A DNA stretch of 64,000 nt, taken from assembly GCF_029892425.1 (NCBI RefSeq), contig NZ_JARXWB010000017.1, forward strand, positions 62,001 through 126,000, in the 5' to 3' direction. Both the position numbers and the translations under genes were made by a program. The DNA is from Bradyrhizobium sp. BR13661. GTDB lineage: Bacteria > Pseudomonadota > Alphaproteobacteria > Rhizobiales > Xanthobacteraceae. Within the stretch, counting starts at the first letter, position 1. The number at the start of each line of letters is the position of its first letter. Shown here one piece after another: positions 27,186 to 35,800 of this stretch. The notes under the pieces are model-generated. The model was not told the origin of the DNA. It saw nothing but the letters and a program-made list of their open reading frames with translations, and ran no database searches.

Positions 27186-28187
27186 TTAAACCGTCAGCCC
27201 GCGCTGCTGGGCCAGCTCCTTCAGCGACACTTGGGGGCGCGCGCCGATGTGCTGGATTACTTCGGCAGCCGCGAGTGCACCAAGCTCGCCGCACTGCTTG
27301 TGCGAGAGATCGCGCGAGAGGCCATACAGGAAGCCGGCAGCGAAGAGATCGCCGGCGCCGGTGGTGTCGACCAGCTGCGAGATCGGCGAGGCCGGTGCTG
27401 CAACGGCATCGGTCGGCGTCACCACCACACAACCGTTCTCGCTGCGCGTGACCACGCCGAGCTTCACGTCGCTGCGCAGCTGCTTGAGCGCGGTGTCGAA
27501 GTCGGAGGTTTCGTAGAGCGAGTGCAGCTCGGACTCGTTCGCGAACACGATGTCGGCGGTGCCGTTACGCATCAGCCCGAGAAACTCGTCGCGATAGCGG
27601 CTGACGCAGAACGAATCCGACAGCGTCAGCGCCACCTTGCGCCCCGCTTCGTGCGCGATCTTGGAGGCCTTGAGGAAGGCTTCCTTGGCACCCGGCGGAT
27701 CCCAGAGATAGCCTTCGAGATAGACGATCTTGGCGGACGCGATTTCGGCCGGATCGATATCGGCCGGCGACAAATCCTGCGCCGCGCCCAGATAGGTGTT
27801 CATGGTGCGCTCGCCGTCGCCCGTCACCAGAATGTAGGAGCAGCCGGTGGCGGGGCCGTCCTTCGCGGGCAGCGTGTTGAAGGCGACGCCGGCGGCGCGG
27901 ATGTCGTGGACATAGAGCTTGCCGATCTGATCGTCCTTGACCTTGCCGACATAGGCGGCGCGCGCGCCGAGGCTGCCGATGCCAACGATGGTGTTGGCCG
28001 CCGAGCCGCCGGAGACTTCCGTCGCCGGGCCCATGTCGGCATAGATCGCAGCAGCCCGCGCCTCGTCGATCAGGGACATGCTGCCCTTGGTCATGCCGTG
28101 CTTGACCAGAAAAGCCTCATCGGTCCTGACCAGCACATCGAACAGCGCATTGCCGATGCCGAGAACGTCATATTTCACGTCAGCCAT
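27186..28187 (-). CDS. Adenosine kinase (PfkB family)
   Basis: A 333-residue PfkB-family sugar/nucleoside kinase. Seen: DVLGIGNALFDVLVRTDE at the N-terminus, SGGSAANTIVGIGSLGARAAYVG (first PfkB signature), and DTTGAGDLFAAGFLYGLS (second signature with the catalytic Asp and anion hole). This matches bacterial adenosine kinases, which phosphorylate adenosine to AMP; the ribokinase branch usually differs at the N-terminus. Divergent from murJ, with 124 bases between the starts. Confidence 0.88.
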   Translation of the reverse strand: MADVKYDVLGIGNALFDVLVRTDEAFLVKHGMTKGSMSLIDEARAAAIYADMGPATEVSGGSAANTIVGIGSLGARAAYVGKVKDDQIGKLYVHDIRAAGVAFNTLPAKDGPATGCSYILVTGDGERTMNTYLGAAQDLSPADIDPAEIASAKIVYLEGYLWDPPGAKEAFLKASKIAHEAGRKVALTLSDSFCVSRYRDEFLGLMRNGTADIVFANESELHSLYETSDFDTALKQLRSDVKLGVVTRSENGCVVVTPTDAVAAPASPISQLVDTTGAGDLFAAGFLYGLSRDLSHKQCGELGALAAAEVIQHIGARPQVSLKELAQQRGLTV

Positions 28188-28311
28188 TCACTTTGATCCC
28201 GTTGCCCGATTGCGATCCTTGCGGAAATCCGCTTCCTGTCCGTCTGAAATCTGGCTCGCGGCCTATCACGACCGGTACCGCCCGGGCAAGCAACGGTATT
28301 ATGTAAGCCTG

Positions 28312-29844
28312 ATGATCCGCTCCTTCCTGACCGTCTCGACGGGAACACTGGCCTCGCGGCTGCTGGGCTTTGCCCGCGATTCGCTGATCGCCGCGCTGCT
28401 CGGCACCGGCGCGGTGGCGGACGCGTTTCTGGCCGCCTTCCAGCTCGTCAACGTGACGCGGCGGCTGCTCAGCGAAGGGGCACTGAACGCCGCCCTGATC
28501 CCGGCCTGGCTGCGCGTCCGCGACCGTGACGGCGAAGAGGCCGCCTCCGCCTTTGCGGGACGCGTGCTCGGCACGGTCAGCGCGGGCCTGATCGTGATCT
28601 CGATTGGCATTGCTGTCGCCATGCCGCTGATCGTGATGATCATCGCGCCGGGCTTCGTCGGCAGCGCCACGCTCGATCTCGCCGTCGAGCATGCGCGGCT
28701 GATGCTGCCTTATCTGGCCTTCGCCGGCCCGGTCACTGTGCTGATGGGATTGCTGAACGCGCAAGGGAAATTTGCGCTCACGGCATTCACGCCGCTGCTG
28801 TTCAACATCGCCCTGATCGCGGCAATCGCCGTACTGCTCGTCGGGCATGCCGATGCGCCGCTCGCCGCGTGGATGCTGGCCGCGACTGTCGGGATCGCCG
28901 GCCTGCTGCAACTCGTGATGCTGGGCTCGCAGCGAAGCGCACGCCTGGCAACACCGCTGCGCATGAGCTTCGACCAGGAGATGCGCGGCTTCTTCGCCAA
29001 GGCCATTCCCGGCATGATCGCAAGCTCGGGCCCGCAATGGCTGATGATCGCGGGCGCGATCATTGCCTCGGCGACGCCGTCCGCCGTGTCCTGGCTCTAT
29101 TTCGCCAACCGCCTGGTCGAGCTGCCGCTCGGCATTGTCGGCGTCGCCATGGGTACGGTGCTGGTGCCGGAATTGACCCGCGCGGTGGGGAGCGGCGATC
29201 GCGAGGCCGTCGCGCATGCGGAATCGCGCGCGCTGGAACTGGCGGCCGGACTTGCGCTACCCGCGACGCTTGGTCTCGCTGCGCTGGCCGAGCCGATCGT
29301 AAGATTGTTGTTCGAGCACGGCGCCTTCGGTGCTGAAGACAGCATGGCCACCGCGCATGCATTGATGTGGCTGGCGCTGGGCCTGCCGGCGCATGTGCTG
29401 ATCAAGGCGCTGTCGCCGGCCTTCTATGCTCGCAGCGACACGATGACGCCGCTGCTTGCAACGGCAAAGGGTTTTGTGCTCGCCGTGGTGCTTGCGGTCG
29501 TGCTTGGACATGTCTTCGGCGCGAGCGGGGTCGCCGCGAGCATCGCCACTGGTGCCTGGAGCAGCGCGGCCTCGCTGCTCCGGAAAGGCACCAGCGAGTT
29601 CGGCTTCTCGGTCGATGCCGCCGCTCGCAAACGGCTGCCGCGGATCGTCCTCGCCGCCGCCGCCATGGGCGCCCTGCTTTGGCTGACGACGGGGCTGATG
29701 CCCTCGGAGGCCCATGGCCTCATCCGCTTCATCGTGCTGGGCCTGCAGATCGCAGCGGGCATGGCCGTTTATGGTCTGCTCCTGCAAATCCTCGGCGCAG
29801 CCTCCTGGCGCGAGGCTGCTGCCGCCCTGAAGCGGCCCGCCTGA
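28312..29844 (+). CDS. murJ: Lipid II flippase MurJ
   Basis: A 510-residue integral membrane protein of the MOP superfamily (MurJ/MviN) that moves lipid II across the inner membrane. Typical stretches: GTLASRLLGFARDSLIAALLG, GAVADAFLAAFQLVNVTRRLLSEGA with the conserved Arg residues, and YFANRLVELPLGIVGVAMGT. Fourteen hydrophobic segments are expected and about that many can be counted. ATG at 28312 is chosen for the family N-terminus; the frame is open far upstream across the divergent gene. trpS follows after 81 bases. Confidence 0.94.
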   Translation: MIRSFLTVSTGTLASRLLGFARDSLIAALLGTGAVADAFLAAFQLVNVTRRLLSEGALNAALIPAWLRVRDRDGEEAASAFAGRVLGTVSAGLIVISIGIAVAMPLIVMIIAPGFVGSATLDLAVEHARLMLPYLAFAGPVTVLMGLLNAQGKFALTAFTPLLFNIALIAAIAVLLVGHADAPLAAWMLAATVGIAGLLQLVMLGSQRSARLATPLRMSFDQEMRGFFAKAIPGMIASSGPQWLMIAGAIIASATPSAVSWLYFANRLVELPLGIVGVAMGTVLVPELTRAVGSGDREAVAHAESRALELAAGLALPATLGLAALAEPIVRLLFEHGAFGAEDSMATAHALMWLALGLPAHVLIKALSPAFYARSDTMTPLLATAKGFVLAVVLAVVLGHVFGASGVAASIATGAWSSAASLLRKGTSEFGFSVDAAARKRLPRIVLAAAAMGALLWLTTGLMPSEAHGLIRFIVLGLQIAAGMAVYGLLLQILGAASWREAAAALKRPA

Positions 29845-29925
29845 CCGCGAGGCCCTCGAATTGCCCTTGACGGGGCAGCGCCGCTGTTGGAAACGACGGC
29901 CGGCGACCTCTCAGGAAGACTGACC

Positions 29926-30978
29926 ATGCCATTCGTTGAACGGGTTTTTTCGGGCGTCCAGCCGACGGGCAATCTGCACCTCGGCAATTACCTGGGCGCG
30001 ATCGTCAACTTCGTGAAGATGCAGGAAACCCACAACTGCATCTATTGCGTCGTCGACATGCATGCGATCACGCAAGGCCTGGATGTCTGGGGCGGACCGG
30101 CCGAGCTCGCGCGCAACACCCGCGAGGTGACCGCGGCGTTCATCGCGAGCGGCATCGATCCCAAAAAGCACATCGTGTTCAACCAGAGCCAGGTCTCCGG
30201 CCACGCCGAGCTTGCCTGGATCTTCAACTGCGTCGCGCGCATGGGCTGGCTCGGCCGCATGACCCAGTTCAAGGAGAAGGCCGGCAAGGATCGCGAGAAC
30301 GCCTCGGTCGGGCTGTTCGACTATCCGGTGCTGATGGCCGCCGACATTCTGCTCTACCGCGCCACGCACGTTCCGGTCGGCGAGGACCAGAAGCAGCATC
30401 TCGAGCTCTCGCGCGACATCGCCCAGAAGTTCAACAACGACTTCGGGGATTCCATCCGCAGCCACGGCGCCAATGACGGCCTGTTCTTCCCGCTGCCGGA
30501 ACCCCTGATCACGGGCCCGGCGACCCGCGTGATGAGCCTGCGCGACGGCACCAAGAAGATGTCGAAGTCGGATGCGTCGGACAATTCGCGCATCAACCTG
30601 ACCGACGATGCCGACACCATCGCGCAGAAGATCCGCAAGGCAAAGACCGATCCCGAGCCGTTGCCGAGCGAAGAGAAGGGCCTGGAAGCGCGTCCCGAAG
30701 CCGACAATCTCGTCGGCATTTTCGCCGCGCTCTCGGACCGCTCCAAGGCCGACGTGCTGCGCGAGTTCGGCGGGGGCCAGTTCTCCAGCTTCAAGAACGC
30801 GCTGGCGGAGCTGTGCGTCACCAAGCTCGCGCCGATCGCCGGCGAGATGAAGCGGCTGGTCTCAGACCCCGGCCATATCGACAGCATCCTGAACGAGGGG
30901 TCCGACCGGGCTCGCGCCATCGCCCAGGAGACCATGAACCGCTCGAAGGACATCGTCGGCTTCATCCGCCGGCGCTAG
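29926..30978 (+). CDS. trpS: Tryptophanyl-tRNA synthetase
   Basis: A 350-residue class I aminoacyl-tRNA synthetase charging tRNA-Trp. The HIGH-type motif is PTGNLHLGNYLGA near residue 15, and KMSKS is in TKKMSKSDASDNS. FNQSQVSGHAELAWI, MGWLGRMTQFKEK and LMAADILLY are also characteristic. The ATG at 29926 has CAGGAAG about 8 bases upstream; an ATG at 29887 would add 13 non-conserved residues. Same strand as murJ, 81 bases downstream. Confidence 0.96.
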   Translation: MPFVERVFSGVQPTGNLHLGNYLGAIVNFVKMQETHNCIYCVVDMHAITQGLDVWGGPAELARNTREVTAAFIASGIDPKKHIVFNQSQVSGHAELAWIFNCVARMGWLGRMTQFKEKAGKDRENASVGLFDYPVLMAADILLYRATHVPVGEDQKQHLELSRDIAQKFNNDFGDSIRSHGANDGLFFPLPEPLITGPATRVMSLRDGTKKMSKSDASDNSRINLTDDADTIAQKIRKAKTDPEPLPSEEKGLEARPEADNLVGIFAALSDRSKADVLREFGGGQFSSFKNALAELCVTKLAPIAGEMKRLVSDPGHIDSILNEGSDRARAIAQETMNRSKDIVGFIRRR

Positions 30979-30986
30979 AGGCTGTT

Positions 30987-31132
30987 TTACCCTCCCCTGG
31001 AGGGGGAGGGTCGATCGCGCTTAGCGCGAGCGGGGTGGGGTGACAGTCTCTCCGCCTCGCAAGCTGTCCGTGTGGAGAGATCACCCCACCCCGTCGCTTC
31101 GCGCCGATCCTCCCCCTCCAGGGGAGGGTAAG
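30987..31132. repeat. Long inverted repeat after trpS (about 146 bp)
   Basis: The left arm begins TTACCCTCCCCTGGAGGGGG and the right arm ends CCCCCTCCAGGGGAGGGTAA. The arms are about 50 bases long with scattered mismatches, and each arm also has its own small hairpin (CTCCCCTGGAGGGG; GCGCTTAGCGC). The transcript could form a very stable branched hairpin and may end or stabilise the trpS mRNA. No T-run follows. Confidence 0.85.
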
Positions 31133-31257
31133 AGCCCCTAACCCGCTGATCTAACAGCAAAACACCCTCACCTCCCCTTGACCGTGCGTTCTCCGTCGCC
31201 ATCTGCTAGTGGATAGGGCACGCGCCGGCCTTGAACCGGCGACGTCTGGAGAAAGCC

Positions 31258-31827
31258 ATGTTCATTCAAACCGAAGCCACCCCCAATCCTGCCACGCTGA
31301 AATTCATCCCCGGCCGCGTCGTGTCCGACGGCAGCCCGATGGAGTTTGCCAGCCGTGAAGCCGCGACGCGCTCGCCACTTGCGGAAAAGCTGTTCGAGGT
31401 GCCCGGCGTCAGCGGCGTGTTCTATGGATCGGATTTCATCACCGTGACCAAGGCGAACGGTGAATGGCAGCAGCTCAAGCCCGCGATTCTCGGTGCCATC
31501 ATGGAGCACTACATGTCCGGCGCGCCGCTGCTCGCCGACGGCGAGGTCGCAAGCGATGTCGATCTCGACGACGAGGACGAGTTCTTCGACGAGGCCGATG
31601 CCGAGACGGTCGACATGATCAAGGATCTGATCGAGACGCGCGTGCGGCCGGCGGTTGCCAATGACGGCGGCGACATTACCTTCCGCGGCTTCAAGGACGG
31701 CATCGTCTATCTCAACATGAAGGGCGCCTGCTCCGGCTGCCCGTCATCGACCGCCACGCTCCAGCACGGCATCCAGAATTTGCTGAAGCATTTCGTGCCC
31801 GACGTGGTCGAAGTCCGGCCGATGTAA
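31258..31827 (+). CDS. NifU family iron-sulfur scaffold (Nfu/NfuA type)
   Basis: A 189-residue protein with two parts. The N-terminal Nfu_N domain begins MFIQTEATPNPATLKFIPG, with SPLAEKLFEVPGVSGVFYG. The C-terminal NifU domain has the Fe-S Cys pair in GACSGCPSS (Cys158 and Cys161). An acidic linker (SDVDLDDEDEFFDEADAE) joins them. It carries or delivers Fe-S clusters. The ATG at 31258 has TGGAGA upstream and gives the normal MFIQTE start. It is the gene upstream of tsaB. Confidence 0.93.
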   Translation: MFIQTEATPNPATLKFIPGRVVSDGSPMEFASREAATRSPLAEKLFEVPGVSGVFYGSDFITVTKANGEWQQLKPAILGAIMEHYMSGAPLLADGEVASDVDLDDEDEFFDEADAETVDMIKDLIETRVRPAVANDGGDITFRGFKDGIVYLNMKGACSGCPSSTATLQHGIQNLLKHFVPDVVEVRPM

Positions 31828-31834
31828 CCGGCGG

Positions 31835-31914
31835 GCGAATGGCGAGTAGCGAATGGCGAATGGCATTCCGATCGGCTAGACTGTTCCCCATTCGCCACTC
31901 GCCATTCGCTTTTT
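31835..31914 (+). repeat. Inverted repeat covering the tsaB ribosome-binding region
   Basis: Left arm GCGAATGGCGAGTAGCGAATGG (31835-31856) and right arm CCATTCGCCACTCGCCATTCGC (31888-31909) pair over 22 bp with one mismatch; a further CGAATGG follows the left arm. The right arm is followed by TTTTT (31910-31914), so it can act as an intrinsic terminator for the Nfu gene. The tsaB ATG is at 31916, so tsaB has no free Shine-Dalgarno. Confidence 0.85.
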
Positions 31915-31915
31915 C

Positions 31916-32611
31916 ATGCTGATCCTTGCCATCGATACCGCGCTGGAGGCTTGCGCAGCCGCCGTTCTCGACACCAGCGCCGGCGAGCTGCTTGCGCAAG
32001 AGCAATTGCTCATGAAGCGCGGCCACGCCGAGGCGCTGATGCCGATGATCGCGCGCGTGATGCAATCGGCCGATCTGGCTTTCACGGCACTCGACCGCAT
32101 CGCCGTCACGGTCGGCCCCGGCAGTTTCACCGGCTTGCGCGTCGGCATTTCGGCGGCTCGCGGTCTTGCACTCGCGGCCGAGTTGCCGGCCGTTGGCCTC
32201 TCGACCCTGTCGGCCTATGCGGCCGCGATCGTCGGCCAGAGCGGACCGGCACCGGTGATCTCGGCCATCGATGCGCGGCATGATCACGTCTATTTCCAGA
32301 TCGTCGCTGGCGACGGCAGCCAGCTGGTGCGACCGAAGATCGCCCCCATCGACGAGGCGATCGCGGCCTCGCAATTCGGCGCGCCGCATCTGGTCGGCAA
32401 CGCCGCAAGAATTCTCGCCGAGCGCTGGCCGGCGGATGCGCCACAACCAGTTTCTGTCGACGCACAACCTGCGCCCGACATCAGCTGGGTCGCCTGGCTC
32501 GGCGCCGCGGCCAATCCCGACACCAATCCGGCGCGGCCATTCTATCTGAAGGCGCCCGATGCAAAACCGGCGGCACAACCGCTTTTCACCGCTCAAGCCG
32601 AAAGCTCATGA
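31916..32611 (+). CDS. tsaB: tRNA threonylcarbamoyladenosine biosynthesis protein TsaB
   Basis: A 231-residue partner of TsaD in forming t6A at position 37 of ANN-reading tRNAs. Seen: MLILAIDTALEACAAAVLD at the N-terminus, MKRGHAEALMPMI, and the hallmark VGPGSFTGLRVGISAARGLAL. The start at 31916 is fixed by the family N-terminus, but the base-paired region of a hairpin ends only 6 bases before it, so initiation may be unusual. The stop overlaps rimI as ATGA; tsaB-rimI-fur form one unit. Confidence 0.93.
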   Translation: MLILAIDTALEACAAAVLDTSAGELLAQEQLLMKRGHAEALMPMIARVMQSADLAFTALDRIAVTVGPGSFTGLRVGISAARGLALAAELPAVGLSTLSAYAAAIVGQSGPAPVISAIDARHDHVYFQIVAGDGSQLVRPKIAPIDEAIAASQFGAPHLVGNAARILAERWPADAPQPVSVDAQPAPDISWVAWLGAAANPDTNPARPFYLKAPDAKPAAQPLFTAQAESS

Positions 32612-33093
32612 TGAGATGGCTTTCGGAATGGTGGCGTGGCGGCACGGCGGCCGTCGAGCCGGCGTCGTCGCGCGACGCGGCGCGGCTGGCGCAACTGCAC
32701 GCTGCTTCCTTTGCGCATGGTTGGGGCGAAGCGGAATTCGAAACCATGCTCAGCGAGCGCAATACACTCGTGCATCGCTTGCGCCTGGGGCGCAAGACGA
32801 TCGGCTTTGCGGTGTCGCGGATCGGCGCGGACGAAGCGGAAATCCTCTCGATCGCGGTTGACCAGTCCCACCGCGGCCGCGGCCTCTCCCGCACGCTGCT
32901 GATGACCCATCTCGGACACCTCGCAGGGCGCGGCGTGCGCACGATTTTTCTAGAGGTCGAGGAGAACAACCAGCCCGCACGACGGCTCTACGATAGGGGC
33001 GGATTCGTGGTGGTCGGGCGCCGCGAACGCTACTATAAACAGGCCAACGGGGAACAGTTGAACGCACTTCTGATGCGACGTGACTTGTCGTAA
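32608..33093 (+). CDS. rimI: Ribosomal protein S18-alanine N-acetyltransferase RimI
   Basis: A 161-residue GNAT that acetylates the N-terminus of ribosomal protein S18 (and may act on TsaD-linked partners). Seen: AEILSIAVDQSHRGRGLSRT, the acetyl-CoA loop with RGRG, and FLEVEENNQPARRLYDRGGF, the RimI signature with NxxARxLY. Its start overlaps the tsaB stop. The tsaB-rimI linkage is common in bacteria. The extra N-terminal MMRWLSEWWRGG is typical of this lineage. Confidence 0.93.
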   Translation: MMRWLSEWWRGGTAAVEPASSRDAARLAQLHAASFAHGWGEAEFETMLSERNTLVHRLRLGRKTIGFAVSRIGADEAEILSIAVDQSHRGRGLSRTLLMTHLGHLAGRGVRTIFLEVEENNQPARRLYDRGGFVVVGRRERYYKQANGEQLNALLMRRDLS

Positions 33094-33098
33094 CATTG

Positions 33099-33587
33099 AT
33101 GGCAGAAAGCGCCTCGTCAGACGGACACGATATGACCGAACTTAAACCTTCTCCCGCATCCAAGGCGACCGGCATCGAGGCGCGATGCGCCGCCACCGGC
33201 ATGCGGATGACCGAGCAGCGCCGCGTCATCGCGCGCGTGCTTGCGGAAGCCGTCGATCACCCCGACGTCGAGGAATTGTACCGGCGCTGTGTCGCCGTCG
33301 ACGACAAGATCTCGATCTCGACCGTGTATCGCACCGTCAAGCTGTTCGAGGATGCCGGCATCATCGAACGCCACGATTTCCGCGAGGGCCGCGCACGCTA
33401 CGAGACGATGCGCGACAGTCACCACGACCATCTCATCAACCTGCGCGACGGCAAGGTGATCGAGTTCACCTCCGAAGAGATCGAGAAGCTGCAGGCGGAG
33501 ATCGCCCGCAAGCTCGGCTACAAGCTGGTCGATCACCGGCTCGAGCTTTACTGCGTCCCGCTCGACGACGACAAGCAGACGTCTTAA
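33099..33587 (+). CDS. fur: Ferric/manganese uptake regulator (Fur/Mur)
   Basis: A 162-residue Fur-family repressor. The winged helix is seen in MTEQRRVIARVLAEAVDHPD and ISISTVYRTVKLFEDAG; the metal site HHDH is in SHHDHLINL. The C-terminal CxxC zinc motif of E. coli Fur is absent (NLRDGKVIEF in its place). In Bradyrhizobium japonicum the protein at this tsaB-rimI locus binds the irr and mntH promoters and responds to manganese, hence the alternative name Mur. TTG at 33096 and ATG at 33132 are alternative starts. It follows rimI by 5 bases. Confidence 0.92.
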   Translation: MAESASSDGHDMTELKPSPASKATGIEARCAATGMRMTEQRRVIARVLAEAVDHPDVEELYRRCVAVDDKISISTVYRTVKLFEDAGIIERHDFREGRARYETMRDSHHDHLINLRDGKVIEFTSEEIEKLQAEIARKLGYKLVDHRLELYCVPLDDDKQTS

Positions 33588-33593
33588 AGTTTC

Positions 33594-34262
33594 GTGTCCA
33601 TAGGTCTCATCATCTTCGATTGCGACGGCGTGCTCGTGGACAGCGAGGTCATTTCCTGCCGCGCCCATGCCGACGTGCTGACGCGCCATGGCTATCCAAT
33701 TACGTCGGAGCAGGTGCTCGTCCGCTTCCTCGGCGTCTCCGAAAAGGACGCGCGACGGATGGTCGAGCAGGAGATCGCTCGCAGTCTTCCCGACGATTTG
33801 GAGCAGCAGGTGAATGCGGCGACGCTGAAATTCTATGCGAGCGACCTCCAACCGATCATGCATGTGGCCGCAGCGATCGGCGCAATCGACCTGCCGAAAT
33901 GCGTTGCGTCGAGTGGCACGCCGGAGAAGATCCTTCACGGCCTGACTTGCGCCGGGCTCTATGACCTGCTCGCTCCGCACATATTTTCGGCGAGCCAGGT
34001 CGCACGCGGTAAACCTGCGCCCGATCTGTTCCTGTTTGCCGCCGAACAGATGAAAGCTGCGCCGGAACGGTGCGTCGTGATCGAGGACAGCGTCCCCGGG
34101 GTTACCGGCGCACACGCGGCCGGAATGACGGTGCTGGGCTTTCACGGTGGCAGCCACTGCCCGCCGAGGCACGCCGAAAGGCTGCGCGCCGCGGGCGCCA
34201 ATTTGACGTTCGATGATATGCGGCAGTTGCCGGAGCTGGTCCAGCGGGTCGCGGCGGGCTGA
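33594..34262 (+). CDS. HAD superfamily phosphatase (HAD-IA)
   Basis: A 222-residue phosphatase/mutase-like enzyme. Motif I is LIIFDCDGVLVDSE with nucleophile Asp9 and acid/base Asp11, the Lys motif is in ARGKPAPDLFLFAAEQM, and motif IV is CVVIEDSVPGVTGAHAAG. The fold matches the phosphoglycolate-phosphatase/beta-phosphoglucomutase group. GTG start at 33594, 6 bases after fur. Substrate unknown; it may be co-transcribed with fur. Confidence 0.9.
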   Translation: MSIGLIIFDCDGVLVDSEVISCRAHADVLTRHGYPITSEQVLVRFLGVSEKDARRMVEQEIARSLPDDLEQQVNAATLKFYASDLQPIMHVAAAIGAIDLPKCVASSGTPEKILHGLTCAGLYDLLAPHIFSASQVARGKPAPDLFLFAAEQMKAAPERCVVIEDSVPGVTGAHAAGMTVLGFHGGSHCPPRHAERLRAAGANLTFDDMRQLPELVQRVAAG

Positions 34263-34398
34263 ATCTCGCCCAAAATCTCCGGATTCCGGGTTCGATCGCG
34301 CCAAGAGCGCCCGGAATGACCGTATGAGCCCCCATTCGCTGGCTTTTCAGCCTTCCAGCCTATATTTGAGGGCCGTCCTCCACCTCACCTCGGGTTCC

Positions 34399-35796
34399 AT
34401 GACGCCGCCGCGCAAGCTGCACATCAAATCATATGGTTGCCAGATGAACGTCTACGATGCCCAGCGCATGGTGGACACGCTGGCTCCGGAAGGATTCGTG
34501 GAGACAGCCAACGTCGAGGACGCCGACCTCGTCATCCTCAACACCTGCCATATCCGCGAGAAGGCCTCTGAAAAGGTCTATTCCGAGCTCGGCCGCCTGC
34601 GCGTTGCCAAGGACGAGGCTGCGCGCGAGGGCCGCGCCATGCAGATCGCAGTCGCCGGCTGCGTCGCGCAGGCCGAAGGCGAGGAGATCGTGCGCCGCGC
34701 GCCGACGGTCGACGTCGTGGTTGGACCGCAGAGCTATCATCATCTGCCCGAGCTGTTGAAGCGCGCCGGCCACGAAGGCCGTGCGATCGAGACCGAGTTT
34801 CCGGCGGCCGACAAGTTCGGCTTCCTCGCCCAGCCGAAACCCGACGCGATCCGCGCCCGCGGCATTTCCGCCTTCGTCACGGTGCAGGAAGGCTGCGACA
34901 AGTTCTGCACGTTCTGCGTCGTGCCCTACACGCGCGGCTCCGAAGTCTCCCGGCCCGTCGCGAAGATCATCGACGACGTGAAGCGGCTTGCCGATAATGG
35001 CGTGCGCGAGCTCACGCTGATCGGGCAGAACGTCAACGCCTATCACGGCGAGGGACCGGACGGGACAGACTGGGGCCTCGGCAGATTGCTGGAGCGCCTG
35101 GCAGGGATTCCCGGCATCGCGCGGCTGCGCTACTCGACCAGCCATCCCCGCGACGTCGATGACGGCTTGATTGCGGCCCATCGCGATCTCGATGCGCTGA
35201 TGCCGTTCGTGCACCTGCCGGTGCAGTCGGGCTCCGACCAGATTCTTGCCGCCATGAACCGGAAACATACCGCCGATGATTATCGGCGTGTCATCGACCG
35301 TTTCCGGTCCGCGCGCCAAGACATTGCTTTTTCATCAGATTTTATCGTCGGCTTTCCTGGTGAGAGCGAGCAAGATTTTCTCGCCACACTCGCGCTTGTC
35401 ACGCAAATCGGCTACGCTGCGGCATATTCGTTCAAATACTCCGCCCGGCCGGGAACGCCGGCCGCGGATATGCAGGAGACGGTGTCCCCCGCCGAGATGG
35501 ACCAGCGATTGGAGCGGCTCCAGGAACTGATCGACAGCCAGCAATCGGCCTTCAACAAGGCTGCGATTGGCTCAACGGTCGACGTGCTGTTCGAACGTCC
35601 GGCGCGCAGGGACGGCCAGATCGTCGGCCGCACCGCCTTCCTCCAGCCCGCTCATGTGATGGCCTCGCCCGACATCATCGGACAGATCCTGCCGGTGCGG
35701 ATCGACAGCCTCGAACGCTACAGCTTCCTCGGCGAGCTCGCCACACCGCGCCATCCGCGCGAGCCCGCTCTCTCACCCATCGCCACTGGAGCCTGA
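34399..35796 (+). CDS. miaB: tRNA-2-methylthio-N6-isopentenyladenosine(37) synthase
   Basis: A 465-residue radical-SAM methylthiotransferase that adds a methylthio group to i6A37 of tRNA. The N-terminal cluster cysteines are in SYGCQMNVYD, NTCHIREKA and AGCVAQAEG. The radical-SAM CxxxCxxC is in EGCDKFCTFCVVPYTRG. A C-terminal TRAM domain is visible (SAFNKAAIGSTVDVLFERPA). Start 34399 (MTPPRKLHIKSYGCQMN) fits the family; earlier in-frame ATGs are unconserved. phoH follows with a 4-base gap. Confidence 0.95.
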   Translation: MTPPRKLHIKSYGCQMNVYDAQRMVDTLAPEGFVETANVEDADLVILNTCHIREKASEKVYSELGRLRVAKDEAAREGRAMQIAVAGCVAQAEGEEIVRRAPTVDVVVGPQSYHHLPELLKRAGHEGRAIETEFPAADKFGFLAQPKPDAIRARGISAFVTVQEGCDKFCTFCVVPYTRGSEVSRPVAKIIDDVKRLADNGVRELTLIGQNVNAYHGEGPDGTDWGLGRLLERLAGIPGIARLRYSTSHPRDVDDGLIAAHRDLDALMPFVHLPVQSGSDQILAAMNRKHTADDYRRVIDRFRSARQDIAFSSDFIVGFPGESEQDFLATLALVTQIGYAAAYSFKYSARPGTPAADMQETVSPAEMDQRLERLQELIDSQQSAFNKAAIGSTVDVLFERPARRDGQIVGRTAFLQPAHVMASPDIIGQILPVRIDSLERYSFLGELATPRHPREPALSPIATGA

Positions 35797-35800
35797 ACCC

